NCBI GenBank assembly: GCA_963169635.1
Contig: CAUJDL010000087.1
Coordinates: 16,360-80,359 of the forward strand
Length of the DNA stretch: 64,000 nt
Direction: 5' to 3'
Origin: Bacteroidota bacterium
Lineage (GTDB): Bacteria; Bacteroidota; Bacteroidia; Chitinophagales; Chitinophagaceae
Position 1 is the first letter of the stretch, and each line of letters begins with the position of its first letter. Positions 1 through 10,271 of this stretch are shown one piece after another. The notes beneath the pieces were generated by a model. It was not told the origin of the DNA, ran no database searches, and saw only the letters and a program-made list of their open reading frames with translations. The position numbers and the translations under genes are program-made.

Positions 1-1295
1 ATTTAGGCGATGGTGTTTTTGAAGTAAAAAGCACTAATGGAGATACACATTTAGGTGGAGATGATTTTGATAAAGTAATTATGGATTGGTTAGCAGATGA
101 ATTTAAAGCTCAGGAAGCAATAGATTTACGTAAAGACCCAATGGCATTACAACGTTTAAAAGAAGCTGCTGAAAAAGCTAAAATAGAATTATCATCATCT
201 TCAGAAACAGAAATAAACTTACCATATATTACAGCAGTAGATGGTGTGCCTAAACATTTAGTAATAAAATTAAGTCGTGCAAAATTTGAACAATTAGCAG
301 ATAAATTATTTGAACGTTGTTTAAAACCTTGCGAAGTAGCTTTAAAAGATGCAGGATATTCTGCAAGCCAAATAGATGAAGTAGTGTTAGTGGGTGGCTC
401 TATTCGTATTCCTAAAGTACAAGAAATTGTAGAAAAATTCTTTGGAAGAAAACCAAATAGAGGAGTAAACCCTGATGAAGTAGTAGCAATTGGTGCAGCT
501 ATACAAGGTGGTGTATTAACAGGCGAAGTAAAAGATGTATTATTACTTGATGTTACACCATTAACATTAGGTATAGAAACAATGGGTGGCGTTTTAACTC
601 CTATGATTGCAGCAAATACTACCATACCAAGTAAAAAAACAGAAACTTTTAGTACAGCAAGTGATAACCAACCAGGTGTACAAATACATGTATTACAAGG
701 CGAAAGACCAATGGCTAGTCAAAATAAAAGTTTAGGAGTATTTAATTTAGATGGCATACCACCAGCACCAAGAGGTGTACCTCAAATAGAAGTTACTTTT
801 GATATTGATGCAAATGGTATGTTACATGTAAGTGCAAAAGATAAAGGCACAGGCAAAGAACAAAAAATTAGAATAGAAGCTGGTAGTGGTTTAAATAAAG
901 ATGAAGTAGAAAAAATGAAAGCAGAAGCTAAAGCACATGAAGCAGAAGATAAAGCAGCTCGTGAAAAAGTAGAAAAAATTAATCAGGCTGATAGCTTAAT
1001 TTTTCAAACAGAAAAACAATTGAAAGATTTTGGCGATAAAATTTCTGCTGATAAAAAAGCTCCTATTGAAACAGCTTTAACTAAATTAAAAGAAGCTCAT
1101 AAATCTCAAGATGTAGCTGCTATTGATACTGCTTTAGCAGAATTAAATACAGCTTGGACAGCAGCAAGTGAAGAAATTTATAAAGCACAACAAGAGCAAC
1201 AAGCTGATGGTGCTACAACTGCAGAACCTACTAATAATACACAAGCAAATAATAACGATACTGTTGAAGATGCACAGTTTGAAGAAGTAAAATAA
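1..1295 (+). CDS. dnaK: Chaperone protein DnaK (Hsp70), C-terminal part; 5' end lies outside the window
   Basis: The frame is open from position 3 ([29 protein letters not shown]...) into the ORF starting at 81. Hsp70 motifs [14 protein letters not shown] and [18 protein letters not shown]; acidic C-terminal tail. Confidence 0.97.
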   Translation, partial: LGDGVFEVKSTNGDTHLGGDDFDKVIMDWLADEFKAQEAIDLRKDPMALQRLKEAAEKAKIELSSSSETEINLPYITAVDGVPKHLVIKLSRAKFEQLADKLFERCLKPCEVALKDAGYSASQIDEVVLVGGSIRIPKVQEIVEKFFGRKPNRGVNPDEVVAIGAAIQGGVLTGEVKDVLLLDVTPLTLGIETMGGVLTPMIAANTTIPSKKTETFSTASDNQPGVQIHVLQGERPMASQNKSLGVFNLDGIPPAPRGVPQIEVTFDIDANGMLHVSAKDKGTGKEQKIRIEAGSGLNKDEVEKMKAEAKAHEAEDKAAREKVEKINQADSLIFQTEKQLKDFGDKISADKKAPIETALTKLKEAHKSQDVAAIDTALAELNTAWTAASEEIYKAQQEQQADGATTAEPTNNTQANNNDTVEDAQFEEVK

Positions 1296-1320
1296 ATTTG
1301 ATAATAGTATTTAATTTAAA

Positions 1321-1350
1321 AATCCCTTACAATTTGTAAGGGATTTTTTT
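1321..1350. terminator. Rho-independent terminator between dnaK and the convergent C1 peptidase gene
   Basis: AATCCCTTAC-AATTT-GTAAGGGATT followed by a T-run; the hairpin abuts the stop of the minus-strand ORF. Confidence 0.85.
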
Positions 1351-2921
1351 TAATATTTATTTAAAGCTATAATACAGGCTACAGCAATTTTATCGCCTAC
1401 TGAAGTTTTAAAACCTATTGTTCCATTAGCATTATTCAAGTATTGTACACCTCTTACAGATTGTCTGCTAATAGCTGTATTTACAGCATTTTCAAAGCCC
1501 ATAGATTTATTTTGATTAATAGTATTATTTAATTTAAAAACATCTAATGCTTCTTTACTGGTAATAATAGCAAAGTAATCTTTATCGCCAATATCATCTG
1601 CTTCTAATTTTTTTCCTCTAGGAAATAAGCGATATCCTGTAATGCTGCAATAAGGAGAAAATATTGTTTTTTGTGGGTCTGCTTTTGAAGGATAAGGAAA
1701 TAAAACATAACTACTTCCATCAGTTTCTTTACCTATTATATATACATAACATTCAGTATTATTTTTTAATTCTATTTTAAAGCCTGTACGTTTTGGAATA
1801 GGATTTACCGATTCAAATAAATTATTCTCTACAGATTTTAAAGAGATATATTGTTTGGTAGTAGCATCTACTAAACCTATATCAATAGCTAAGTTTTGAG
1901 CAATAGCAGTACCTTGTTTTGGCATAGGATCTAAGCCATAAGCTTCACGAACAAAATGTTTAAAATCTTTATATAACACCCAACCAATTCCATTTACACC
2001 CCATTCATTACCCCAACTATTCATAATTTGAAAAGCACCACCTTCTTTTCTATCATCATATCCAATAACACACATGGCATGTCCACCAAATCCCATCATA
2101 TTATAATCATCAGGTTCAGGATGCCAAACTTCTTGTCCCATCATTCCTCTCATAAAACTTCCACCAACCATCATACCTATAATTACAGGAACATCTTTAG
2201 CTAAGTGTTCTTTAATTGCATGAATATTTATTTCTGCAGTGCTTTCATTATCTGTAAGTCTTGTAAAACCAATAATTCTATTTTCACCAGCTTCTTGAAT
2301 CAATTGTCCATTAGGTTGTTTGCTACAATCATTATCATTATATGGGAAATCGTTAAATGCAACAGCACCTACATCTGTTAAGTTTTTCATTGCTCTAATA
2401 ATATAACTTCCTTGGCAACCATCTAAACCAATTTGGTTATACATAAAAGCAGGGCTATAAGCAGTAGCATTAGGATTATTACCTGTACTAACAGATTGTA
2501 AAATTGTTCTTGCAGCATAAGCACTACTCCATGCTACACAACTACCTTGTTGTCCTTGATTTAATCTGTCTGGTGCAAATTTTAATAAAGAAATATATTC
2601 GGGTAGGTTTGCTTTTTGTTCATCTAAACCTTCATAAACTGCAGCTTTAGCAAAAGTATCTCTATTTAAATTACCTCCTGTAGTAAACTGTTGTACAGTA
2701 TTACTAATATCACTCATATTGCAACCACCACCTTTAAAATAAAAGAAAGCTGCACCTGCTAAAACTATTAAAAGTAATGATGGTTTTTTAATGAGTAACC
2801 CAATAATCATGGGTAAAAACTGTAATAAATTTCCACCACTTCTATTTCCACCACCACCAGAAGTACCTTCATTTTCGTTGGTAGTATTATCATTATTATC
2901 ATCAACCATTCTTATAGGCAT
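1350..2921 (-). CDS. Papain-like (C1 family) cysteine peptidase with N-terminal TM anchor and DUF4384-like C-terminal region
   Basis: Catalytic motifs QGSCVAWSSAYA, GGHAMCVIGYDD and MNSWGNEWG; hydrophobic N-terminal segment PSLLLIVLAGAAFFYF; C-terminal CYVYIIGKETDGSSYVLFPYPSKAD... Confidence 0.85.
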   Translation of the reverse strand: MPIRMVDDNNDNTTNENEGTSGGGGNRSGGNLLQFLPMIIGLLIKKPSLLLIVLAGAAFFYFKGGGCNMSDISNTVQQFTTGGNLNRDTFAKAAVYEGLDEQKANLPEYISLLKFAPDRLNQGQQGSCVAWSSAYAARTILQSVSTGNNPNATAYSPAFMYNQIGLDGCQGSYIIRAMKNLTDVGAVAFNDFPYNDNDCSKQPNGQLIQEAGENRIIGFTRLTDNESTAEINIHAIKEHLAKDVPVIIGMMVGGSFMRGMMGQEVWHPEPDDYNMMGFGGHAMCVIGYDDRKEGGAFQIMNSWGNEWGVNGIGWVLYKDFKHFVREAYGLDPMPKQGTAIAQNLAIDIGLVDATTKQYISLKSVENNLFESVNPIPKRTGFKIELKNNTECYVYIIGKETDGSSYVLFPYPSKADPQKTIFSPYCSITGYRLFPRGKKLEADDIGDKDYFAIITSKEALDVFKLNNTINQNKSMGFENAVNTAISRQSVRGVQYLNNANGTIGFKTSVGDKIAVACIIALNKY

Positions 2922-2988
2922 AAGATTAATTTTTATATTGTTAAGAATATAATTATTGGGATAAATATAAATATTTTATTAAGAAAAA

Positions 2989-3726
2989 CTAAAGTAATAA
3001 TGCAGCTAAAATATAATCTGCTAATAAAATTAAAATACAACTTACCACAACTGCTTTAGTACTTGCTCTACCAATTTCTAATGCACCACCTTTTACATGA
3101 TAACCAAAATATGCAGGAATACTGCTAACAATAAAAGCAAATGTGTAAGCTTTAGTTAATGCAAAAAATACATTATAAGGTGTAAAATTTAATCTTAAAC
3201 CAGTATCAAAAATATCAGTAGCAATTATACCACTCATTGCACCAGCAGTTCTACCACCCCAAATTGCTAATAATGCAGAGAGTATAATAAGACAAGGAAT
3301 AACTACTAATGCTGCTGTAATTTTTGGTAATATTAAATAGCTTCTTGTATTAATACCCATAATTTCTTGAGCATCTATTTGCTCTGTAATTTGCATATTA
3401 CCTAATTCACTGGCAATTTTACTACCTACTACACCAGCTAATACAATACTTACAACAGTGGGAGAAAGTTCTAATATTACACTATCTCTTACAATTTGTG
3501 CAATGGTAGTAAGTGGTACTAAGGGACTTACTAATTGATAAGCTGTTTGTACTGTAGTTACAGCACCTAAAAACAAAGAAATAATTACTACAATAGGTAA
3601 TGCACCAATACCAATTTCTACGCATTGATGCATAAACTCTTTCCAATACATTTTATAATTCTCTGGTTTGGTAAACATACTTTTTAGCATTACAATATAT
3701 CTACCAAAATGTGTAAAGAAATTCAT
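2989..3726 (-). CDS. mlaE: MlaE-family ABC transporter permease
   Basis: MlaE-type permease sequence with multiple TM helices (SLFLGAVTTVQTAYQL..., ITEQIDAQEIMGINTRSYLILPKI). Confidence 0.88.
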   Translation of the reverse strand: MNFFTHFGRYIVMLKSMFTKPENYKMYWKEFMHQCVEIGIGALPIVVIISLFLGAVTTVQTAYQLVSPLVPLTTIAQIVRDSVILELSPTVVSIVLAGVVGSKIASELGNMQITEQIDAQEIMGINTRSYLILPKITAALVVIPCLIILSALLAIWGGRTAGAMSGIIATDIFDTGLRLNFTPYNVFFALTKAYTFAFIVSSIPAYFGYHVKGGALEIGRASTKAVVVSCILILLADYILAALLL

Positions 3727-3741
3727 TCCTTTATTTTTAAA

Positions 3742-6090
3742 TTATTTTAAATGTCTTTTTCTTTTCTTTAATTGATTCCACCATTTAGTTTTTTGCACTT
3801 CTGTATGAGTATCTATTTTTGTTTTTCCTTGTGCATCAACTACAGCAATGTTAGCCATATTTATGATATTACGAACACTGCTACCTAATTGTAATACATG
3901 TACTGGTTTTTTAATGCCTAATAAAATTGGACCTATAGCATCTGCACCACCAATTTCTTTTAATAAATTATAAGCAATATTACCAGCAGTAAGATTAGGA
4001 AAAATAAGCACATTAACATCTTTGTCTGTTAAACTGCTGAAAGGATAATTTTCTTTCAGAATTTCTTTGTTAAAAGCTAAACTACCTTGCATTTCTCCAT
4101 CTACAATTAATGATGGATCTTTTTCTTTTAATATTCTGGTAGCTTTAGCTACTAATCTTGCTTCTGTACCATTACTACTACCAAAGTTGCTATAACTAAG
4201 CATGGCAATTCTTGGTACTATATTAAAACTTTTTACTTCTTTAGCTACTAATAAAGTAATATCTGCAAGTTCTTCTGCTGTTGGGTTAAAGTTAATAGTT
4301 GTATCTGCTAAAAATACAGGTCCTTTTTGTGTACTTAATAAATACATACCTGCAATTTTTTTTACACCTTCATCTGTACCAATTGTTTGTAATGCAGGTT
4401 TAATAGCTTCTGCATAATTTCTTTTTAATCCACTAATCATTGCATCAGCATCACCAGTTTCTACCATCATGCAGCCAAAATAATTTCTTTCTTTCATTAT
4501 TTTAAAACTCTCATAATTATTGAAACCTTTTCTTTGTCTTTTAGCAAAAAATAATTTACCATATTCTTCTCTTTTATTTTCATGCTCATCATCTCTAGGG
4601 TCAATAATAGGTATATCTGCTAAATCAATATGATGCTCTTGAGCAATACTTCTTATTTTCTTTTCTGTTCCTAATAAAATAGGATAAGCAATACCTTCAT
4701 CATAAATAATACTGGCAGCTTTTAAAATTTTATCGTTATCGGCTTCTGCAAAAACTAAACGTTTAGGATCTTTTCTTGCTTTATTACTAATAGCTCTGAT
4801 AAGCTGATTTTCTAAACCTAATCTTTTATTAAGTTGTACAATATAAGCATCCCAATCTTTAATAGGATTTTTAGCTACACCACTTTCCATTGCTGCTTTT
4901 GCTACTGCTGGTGCTACAATAGAAATTAATCTTGGATCTACCGGTTTTGGAATAATATATTCTTCACCAAATGATAAATTTTTTAAGTTATAGGCTAATG
5001 TTACAATATCTGGTACAGGAGTTTTAGCCATTTCTGCTAAAGCTTTTACTGCAGCTAATTTCATTTCTTCATTAATTGTTACTGCTCTTACATCTAATGC
5101 ACCTCTAAAAATATAAGGAAAGCCTAAAACATTATTTACCTGATTAGGATAATCGCTTCTTCCTGTAGCCATAATTAAATCTTTTCTGGCTTCTATTGCA
5201 TCTTCATAACTAATTTCAGGATCTGGATTTGCCATAGCAAAAACAATAGGATTTTTTGCCATAGATTTTATCATCTCTTTACTTACTACATTGCCTTTAC
5301 TTAAGCCAATAAAAACATCTGCATTTTTTAGTCCTTCTGCAAGTGTCATATCATTAGCTTTAATAGCAAATTCTTTTTTCTGTTCGTCTAAATCTGTTCT
5401 GCCATTATGTATTAAACCTTTGCTATCAAAAACTTTTACATTTTCTTTTTTTACACCCAATGCAATATAAAGTTTTATACAAGATATTGCAGCAGCACCT
5501 GCACCATTTACAATAACTTTTACTTTATCTATTTTCTTTTTTTGAAGTTCTACAGCATTTAATAATGCAGCAGCACTAATAATTGCAGTACCATGTTGGT
5601 CATCATGCATTACAGGAATTTTCATTTTTTTCTTTAATTCCTGTTCTATATAAAAACATTCAGGAGCTTTAATATCTTCTAAATTAATGCCTCCAAAAGT
5701 GGGCTCTAATGCTTTTACAATTTCTACAAATTTTACAGGGTCTTTTTCATTTATTTCAATATCAAAAACATCTATATCTGCAAAAATTTTAAATAATACA
5801 CCTTTACCTTCCATTACAGGTTTGCCTGCTTCTGGACCAATATCTCCTAAACCTAACACAGCAGTACCATTACTTACAACTGCTACTAAATTTCCTTTAG
5901 CAGTGTATTTATAAACATCATCAATATTCTTAGCAATTTCTTTACAAGGCTCTGCTACACCAGGGCTATAAGCTAGTGATAAATCTCTTTGTGTTTTAGC
6001 TTCTTTGGTAGGTATTACTTCTATTTTACCAGGTTTGCCTTGTGCATGATATTCTAAAGCTTGTTCTTTTCTAAAATCTTTACTATCCAT
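3742..6090 (-). CDS. maeB: NADP-dependent malic enzyme fused to a phosphotransacetylase-like domain
   Basis: Malic enzyme N-terminal half ([35 protein letters not shown]) and PTA-like C-terminal half ([19 protein letters not shown]...). Confidence 0.95.
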   Translation of the reverse strand: MDSKDFRKEQALEYHAQGKPGKIEVIPTKEAKTQRDLSLAYSPGVAEPCKEIAKNIDDVYKYTAKGNLVAVVSNGTAVLGLGDIGPEAGKPVMEGKGVLFKIFADIDVFDIEINEKDPVKFVEIVKALEPTFGGINLEDIKAPECFYIEQELKKKMKIPVMHDDQHGTAIISAAALLNAVELQKKKIDKVKVIVNGAGAAAISCIKLYIALGVKKENVKVFDSKGLIHNGRTDLDEQKKEFAIKANDMTLAEGLKNADVFIGLSKGNVVSKEMIKSMAKNPIVFAMANPDPEISYEDAIEARKDLIMATGRSDYPNQVNNVLGFPYIFRGALDVRAVTINEEMKLAAVKALAEMAKTPVPDIVTLAYNLKNLSFGEEYIIPKPVDPRLISIVAPAVAKAAMESGVAKNPIKDWDAYIVQLNKRLGLENQLIRAISNKARKDPKRLVFAEADNDKILKAASIIYDEGIAYPILLGTEKKIRSIAQEHHIDLADIPIIDPRDDEHENKREEYGKLFFAKRQRKGFNNYESFKIMKERNYFGCMMVETGDADAMISGLKRNYAEAIKPALQTIGTDEGVKKIAGMYLLSTQKGPVFLADTTINFNPTAEELADITLLVAKEVKSFNIVPRIAMLSYSNFGSSNGTEARLVAKATRILKEKDPSLIVDGEMQGSLAFNKEILKENYPFSSLTDKDVNVLIFPNLTAGNIAYNLLKEIGGADAIGPILLGIKKPVHVLQLGSSVRNIINMANIAVVDAQGKTKIDTHTEVQKTKWWNQLKKRKRHLK

Positions 6091-6223
6091 ATTAAATATT
6101 TTAGTATAAAAAAATTTCTATAATCAATTATTTTTTGAGAGGGTGCAAATTACAATAAACCTTTTTTATTGTAAGCATTTCATAGGTAATAATCTAAAAT
6201 TAAAGTATTGTATAAGTATTTGT

Positions 6224-7114
6224 TTACTTATCCTTGCTTACAAATAGTTTATTTTTTTCTTTTAGTTTTTCATTTTCATACAATTCAAAAAAATACCAAC
6301 CAGCAGTTTTAAAATTAGATTTATCTAATACAAGTTCTGGCTCTTTTACGTGAAAAATTGTAAATACATATTCTGCTGCTTCGTTATAAAAAATAATTTT
6401 ATAACGATTTCTTTTAGCTAATGGTAATTTAATTCTGATAAAACCTGCATCGTTTGTAAATATATAGGTAGAAGCTTTCCAAACAGGTTTTGGTATAAAA
6501 GGTTTAATAACTATTTCATCATCATATTCAGTATATTGAATAGTATCTTTTGTTTTTCTATTGATAGAGTCTTTATATTTTCTATAATCTTTATAAGGAA
6601 TAACATTAATTAAAGTATCTCTATTATTTCTATATACTTTTACTTCTCTTTTGGCAGTAGTTTCTTTAGTTGTTTCTTCTTCTGTTGTGCTATCGTCATC
6701 AATTCTTACAACTTTAATGGGTGTATAATTATCTGGCGATAATGAATGGCTGAAAAAATATTTACCTCCCTCAAAAACATAATGTACTCTATAAAAAACT
6801 TTATAACCAACAGGCACATGATTATCTACAAAACCATTTTGTGGCAACCATGGAGATAAAGATGAAAAAACACTTCTAAAATATTTTGTACTATCAAAAG
6901 AACGTTGTACAATCATTTGCACTACATTTTTATAAGGGTTTATCCAGCTTACTTGTACTTTTTCTTTACTGATTTTTCTTACAGTAAAATTGGGTAATGT
7001 GTCTTGTGCTTTTAAACTAATACAACTAAAAGATAAAATAATGATTAATGCACTTATCCAAATTCTGTTCATCATAATTTTCAAAGATAATAGTACAACT
7101 TTAATCAAAAACAT
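6224..7114 (-). CDS. Secreted hypothetical protein; likely real start at an internal Met (about 7072-7075)
   Basis: Signal peptide MMNRIWISALIIILSFSCISLKAQ begins about 13-14 codons into the ORF; FN3-like N-terminal region. No family recognised. Confidence 0.6.
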   Translation of the reverse strand: MFLIKVVLLSLKIMMNRIWISALIIILSFSCISLKAQDTLPNFTVRKISKEKVQVSWINPYKNVVQMIVQRSFDSTKYFRSVFSSLSPWLPQNGFVDNHVPVGYKVFYRVHYVFEGGKYFFSHSLSPDNYTPIKVVRIDDDSTTEEETTKETTAKREVKVYRNNRDTLINVIPYKDYRKYKDSINRKTKDTIQYTEYDDEIVIKPFIPKPVWKASTYIFTNDAGFIRIKLPLAKRNRYKIIFYNEAAEYVFTIFHVKEPELVLDKSNFKTAGWYFFELYENEKLKEKNKLFVSKDK

Positions 7115-8007
7115 AAAGTATGTTTAGGTAATGATAAATTTCCTTGCAATCCACCACTTTGTATAATGAGTAATTTATCATTAGCAGAAAAATATTGATT
7201 AGTACATAAATCTTTTACTGCAAATAAAAGTTTAGCAGTATAAACAATATCTGTTGCAAGATTTTCTGTAAGATATAATTCATTCATCCATTCAATTAAA
7301 TTAGTAGGATGTTTTGCATAACCTCCAAAATGATAGTTGTGTAAAATGGTAAAAGGCTTTACTGTATTTGTAGTAGTTAATAAATCAGTGATTTCTTTTT
7401 GTAAACTAAAATTATTTTTAAATACACTAATACCTATTATTTGTTGATGTGTTTTAGCAGCACTAATTAAGCCTGCAAGCATAGTGCCTGTGCCACATGC
7501 AGCTATAATATGTGTATATTTTTCTGATGGTAAAGTTTGTAAAATATCTGCTGCACCTTGCATACCTTTTGTGCCATAGCCACCATCATTTACCCAAAAA
7601 ACATCTTCAGTAAATTGATTTTTTATAGCAGCTTTATCTTTAAATTTTTCTCTTGGTATAAAATGCAATTGCATACCATAATTGATAGCATCTTGTAATG
7701 TGTGCGATAAAAATTTGGTGGCTTCGCCTCTAATAATGCCAATACTTTTTAAGCCTGCAACTTTACATGCAAAAGCTGTTGCAATAATATGATTGCTATA
7801 TGTACCACCAAATGTAGCAATGGTAGAAAAGTTTTGCTCTTTACATGCTGCTAAATAATATTTTAGTTTAAACCATTTATTACCACTAATGATAGGATGT
7901 AAGGTATCTAACCTTAACACATCTATATTAATACCATTAAACAGTTGCGATTGTAGTGGTTGTACAGGAATAGCTTGTGTAGAAAATGGCCATAAATCGT
8001 TGCTCAC
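7105..8007 (-). CDS. PLP-dependent 1-aminocyclopropane-1-carboxylate deaminase/D-cysteine desulfhydrase family protein
   Basis: GNKWFKLKYYL (PLP lysine), TFGGTYSNHIIATAFACK, IIAACGTGTMLAGL. Confidence 0.85.
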   Translation of the reverse strand: MSNDLWPFSTQAIPVQPLQSQLFNGINIDVLRLDTLHPIISGNKWFKLKYYLAACKEQNFSTIATFGGTYSNHIIATAFACKVAGLKSIGIIRGEATKFLSHTLQDAINYGMQLHFIPREKFKDKAAIKNQFTEDVFWVNDGGYGTKGMQGAADILQTLPSEKYTHIIAACGTGTMLAGLISAAKTHQQIIGISVFKNNFSLQKEITDLLTTTNTVKPFTILHNYHFGGYAKHPTNLIEWMNELYLTENLATDIVYTAKLLFAVKDLCTNQYFSANDKLLIIQSGGLQGNLSLPKHTLCF

Positions 8008-8074
8008 AAAAACATAAATTTTATTTGCAAAAAAATTATTGCTTCAACAAAATAGTTGTTGAAGATGGTACAAA

Positions 8075-8737
8075 CTATTCTAACAATTTATTTCTCATTG
8101 CATACATAATTAAGCCAGCAATTGTTTTTACACCAGCTTTTTGTTTCATGGTTTGCCTAATAGTTTCAATAGTTCTGGGGCTTAAGAAAACTTCTTTAGA
8201 AATTTCTTCTGTTACTTTGTCTTCGCTAATTAGTTTTATAATTCTTAATTCTTTTTCATTAAACTGAGCAGGAGAAGGATAAAAACGACGAACAGTTTTT
8301 TTGTGTTGTAATTTTAATAGTACAGCAGAGTTTACTAAATCATTAAAATAAAAATCTTCATTCATACAAGTAAGTATGGCTTGATAGATTTCTTCTGGGT
8401 CTGTAGTTTTTGTTAAATAAGCATTAGCACCCATCTCCATCATTTTAGTAATAATTTCTTGGTCGTCGTACATGCTTAATACAATAATTTTTAAACTTTC
8501 GTATTGATGTCTGATAAGTTTAATTGCTTCTATACCATCCATGCCAGGCATACTAATATCCATTAATAACACATCTGGTTCTTTAATTTTTAATCGATGT
8601 GTCATATCATTTCCATCTTCAGCCTCCCATAAAATTTTTATATAGTCTTTATCTTTTAAAGTATTACGTATGCCATCTCTAAATATTTTATGATCATCGG
8701 CAATAGAAAGTTTGATATTTTTTTCAGTAGTTATCAT
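8075..8737 (-). CDS. NarL/FixJ-family response regulator (REC + LuxR HTH)
   Basis: IADDHKIFRDGIRNTL, phosphoacceptor region VLLMDISMPGMDGIEAI, LuxR-type HTH EISKEVFLSPRTIETIRQTMKQKAG. Confidence 0.93.
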   Translation of the reverse strand: MITTEKNIKLSIADDHKIFRDGIRNTLKDKDYIKILWEAEDGNDMTHRLKIKEPDVLLMDISMPGMDGIEAIKLIRHQYESLKIIVLSMYDDQEIITKMMEMGANAYLTKTTDPEEIYQAILTCMNEDFYFNDLVNSAVLLKLQHKKTVRRFYPSPAQFNEKELRIIKLISEDKVTEEISKEVFLSPRTIETIRQTMKQKAGVKTIAGLIMYAMRNKLLE

Positions 8738-9114
8738 GGATTAGTATGGTAAAATTTTTATTTTTTTTATGTTGTTCATAAAGGTTAATCATGAAAAGTT
8801 AGTAATGGCAAAAGTTATCCACATTTTATAGCAAATTTGATAGTCATCGTAGATTTTCTATGCACATTTACTATTTAAGCTCGTAAATATACCAACTTTG
8901 AATAACGTAAAAATACGCTTTGCTATTAGTGTAATTACGATAGTATAACGTTTGTTTTTACTAGTTCAATGCTTTAAAAGCCTTATTGGCATTGAATTAC
9001 ATCAAATTTAACACTTAAAATGTATATACTGTTTAGGTTGTGGATAATTATTTTAAGTATGAAGTTTATGTTCTAATCAAAATTTTAAAACACCCAAATT
9101 AAAACATCTTAACT

Positions 9115-9525
9115 ATGGCAAAAGAATTAATTGTAGTAAAAGGACGAGTAATAGAACAAAACCGTTCATTTACACCAGAAGTTGGAGAAGATATTGGTTA
9201 CGAACTTGGAGCAAAAATGATTCAGCGTTGGCACAGAGAAAACCCTGATGATGTTTTAGCTTCTTTTACTGGTCGTAATCTTATCGAAAACATTTTAGCT
9301 CAACCAGGCTGTACTGGTATTAGAATGTTTAATGCTATTAATGATTTAGGTATTAAACAATTAGTATTAGTTGGGGTAGATAAGCATGGCAATAATATTT
9401 TAGAATATACTACTATTGGCGATAATGGCAATATAATTAAACACAAAGGCATTGTTGGTGATAGAAGTGCTATTTGCCCACCAAGTTGTGGTCAAGGTGA
9501 TGTAGATATTAATTGGGCAGACTAA
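9115..9525 (+). CDS. Conserved hypothetical small protein (136 aa)
   Basis: Clean ORF with an isolated promoter region; C-terminal CPPSCGQGDVDINWAD motif. No domain recognised. Confidence 0.7.
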   Translation: MAKELIVVKGRVIEQNRSFTPEVGEDIGYELGAKMIQRWHRENPDDVLASFTGRNLIENILAQPGCTGIRMFNAINDLGIKQLVLVGVDKHGNNILEYTTIGDNGNIIKHKGIVGDRSAICPPSCGQGDVDINWAD

Positions 9526-9574
9526 AATGCTAAGTTAATTTCAATTTGCTTATTTTTGGGCAAATTGATTATTC

Positions 9575-10255
9575 TTGAACATTTTATTTATATTATCAGT
9601 ATTTTCTCCCTTATTACCTATTTTGGTTTTTTGGCTTTTTCATTTTAACAGAGAGCAGAGACCAAAATGGGTATTTTTTTTATTATTATCAGTTGGTTTA
9701 CTTATTGATTTAATAAGTTATGATATAGCAAGAAAATCTTTCTCAACTATTTGGCTTGTTAATTTATATACCATCATTGAATTTAGTTTATTAGCTTACT
9801 TTTTTATTTTAATCATTAAAGGGAAAAAAATAATAAAAATTATACAATGGTTATATATACTATTTGTTGCTTTTTGGCTTGTATATAATTTTATTATTAA
9901 AGGCATTTCTGTTTACGATTATATATTTCAAGCTATAGAATTTATTTTATTACTTGCTTTTTGTATTATTTATTTATTTCAGAAAGTAAAAATTTTTCAA
10001 ACAGAATTTGTTTATAATACTTACGATTTTTGGTTAGTAGCAGCTTTACTATTGTATTGTGCAGGTACTTTTTTTAGTTTTTTAGTAATTACAAGTGATA
10101 AAGTTACTCCTGTTACAATTGCATTTGAATATATATCCAGATTTGGCAATATTTTTAAATGTATATTAATAACGGTTGCCTTTTGTATTAATTCTAAGAA
10201 CTCTTTAGATATTGAAGAGAAAAATAAAAAAAGCATTTATCATATAACAGCATAA
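9575..10255 (+). CDS. Multi-pass membrane protein, possible sensor partner of the downstream kinase
   Basis: Several hydrophobic helices across 226 aa; the next ORF (histidine kinase) starts 17 bp downstream. Confidence 0.7.
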   Translation: MNILFILSVFSPLLPILVFWLFHFNREQRPKWVFFLLLSVGLLIDLISYDIARKSFSTIWLVNLYTIIEFSLLAYFFILIIKGKKIIKIIQWLYILFVAFWLVYNFIIKGISVYDYIFQAIEFILLLAFCIIYLFQKVKIFQTEFVYNTYDFWLVAALLLYCAGTFFSFLVITSDKVTPVTIAFEYISRFGNIFKCILITVAFCINSKNSLDIEEKNKKSIYHITA

Positions 10256-10271
10256 ATTTTACAACATAACT

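Noticed and set aside
110-625. 171-aa minus-strand ORF inside dnaK
   Set aside because: Fully antisense to a conserved Hsp70 coding region; composition is that of a shadow ORF.
7986-8267. 93-aa plus-strand ORF between the deaminase and the NarL-type regulator
   Set aside because: Mostly antisense to the regulator's HTH region; no recognisable family.
8738-9114. Considered as the chromosomal origin (oriC)
   Set aside because: Only two perfect boxes and no dnaA gene in the window; not enough without skew or marker-frequency data. Reported as a motif observation only.
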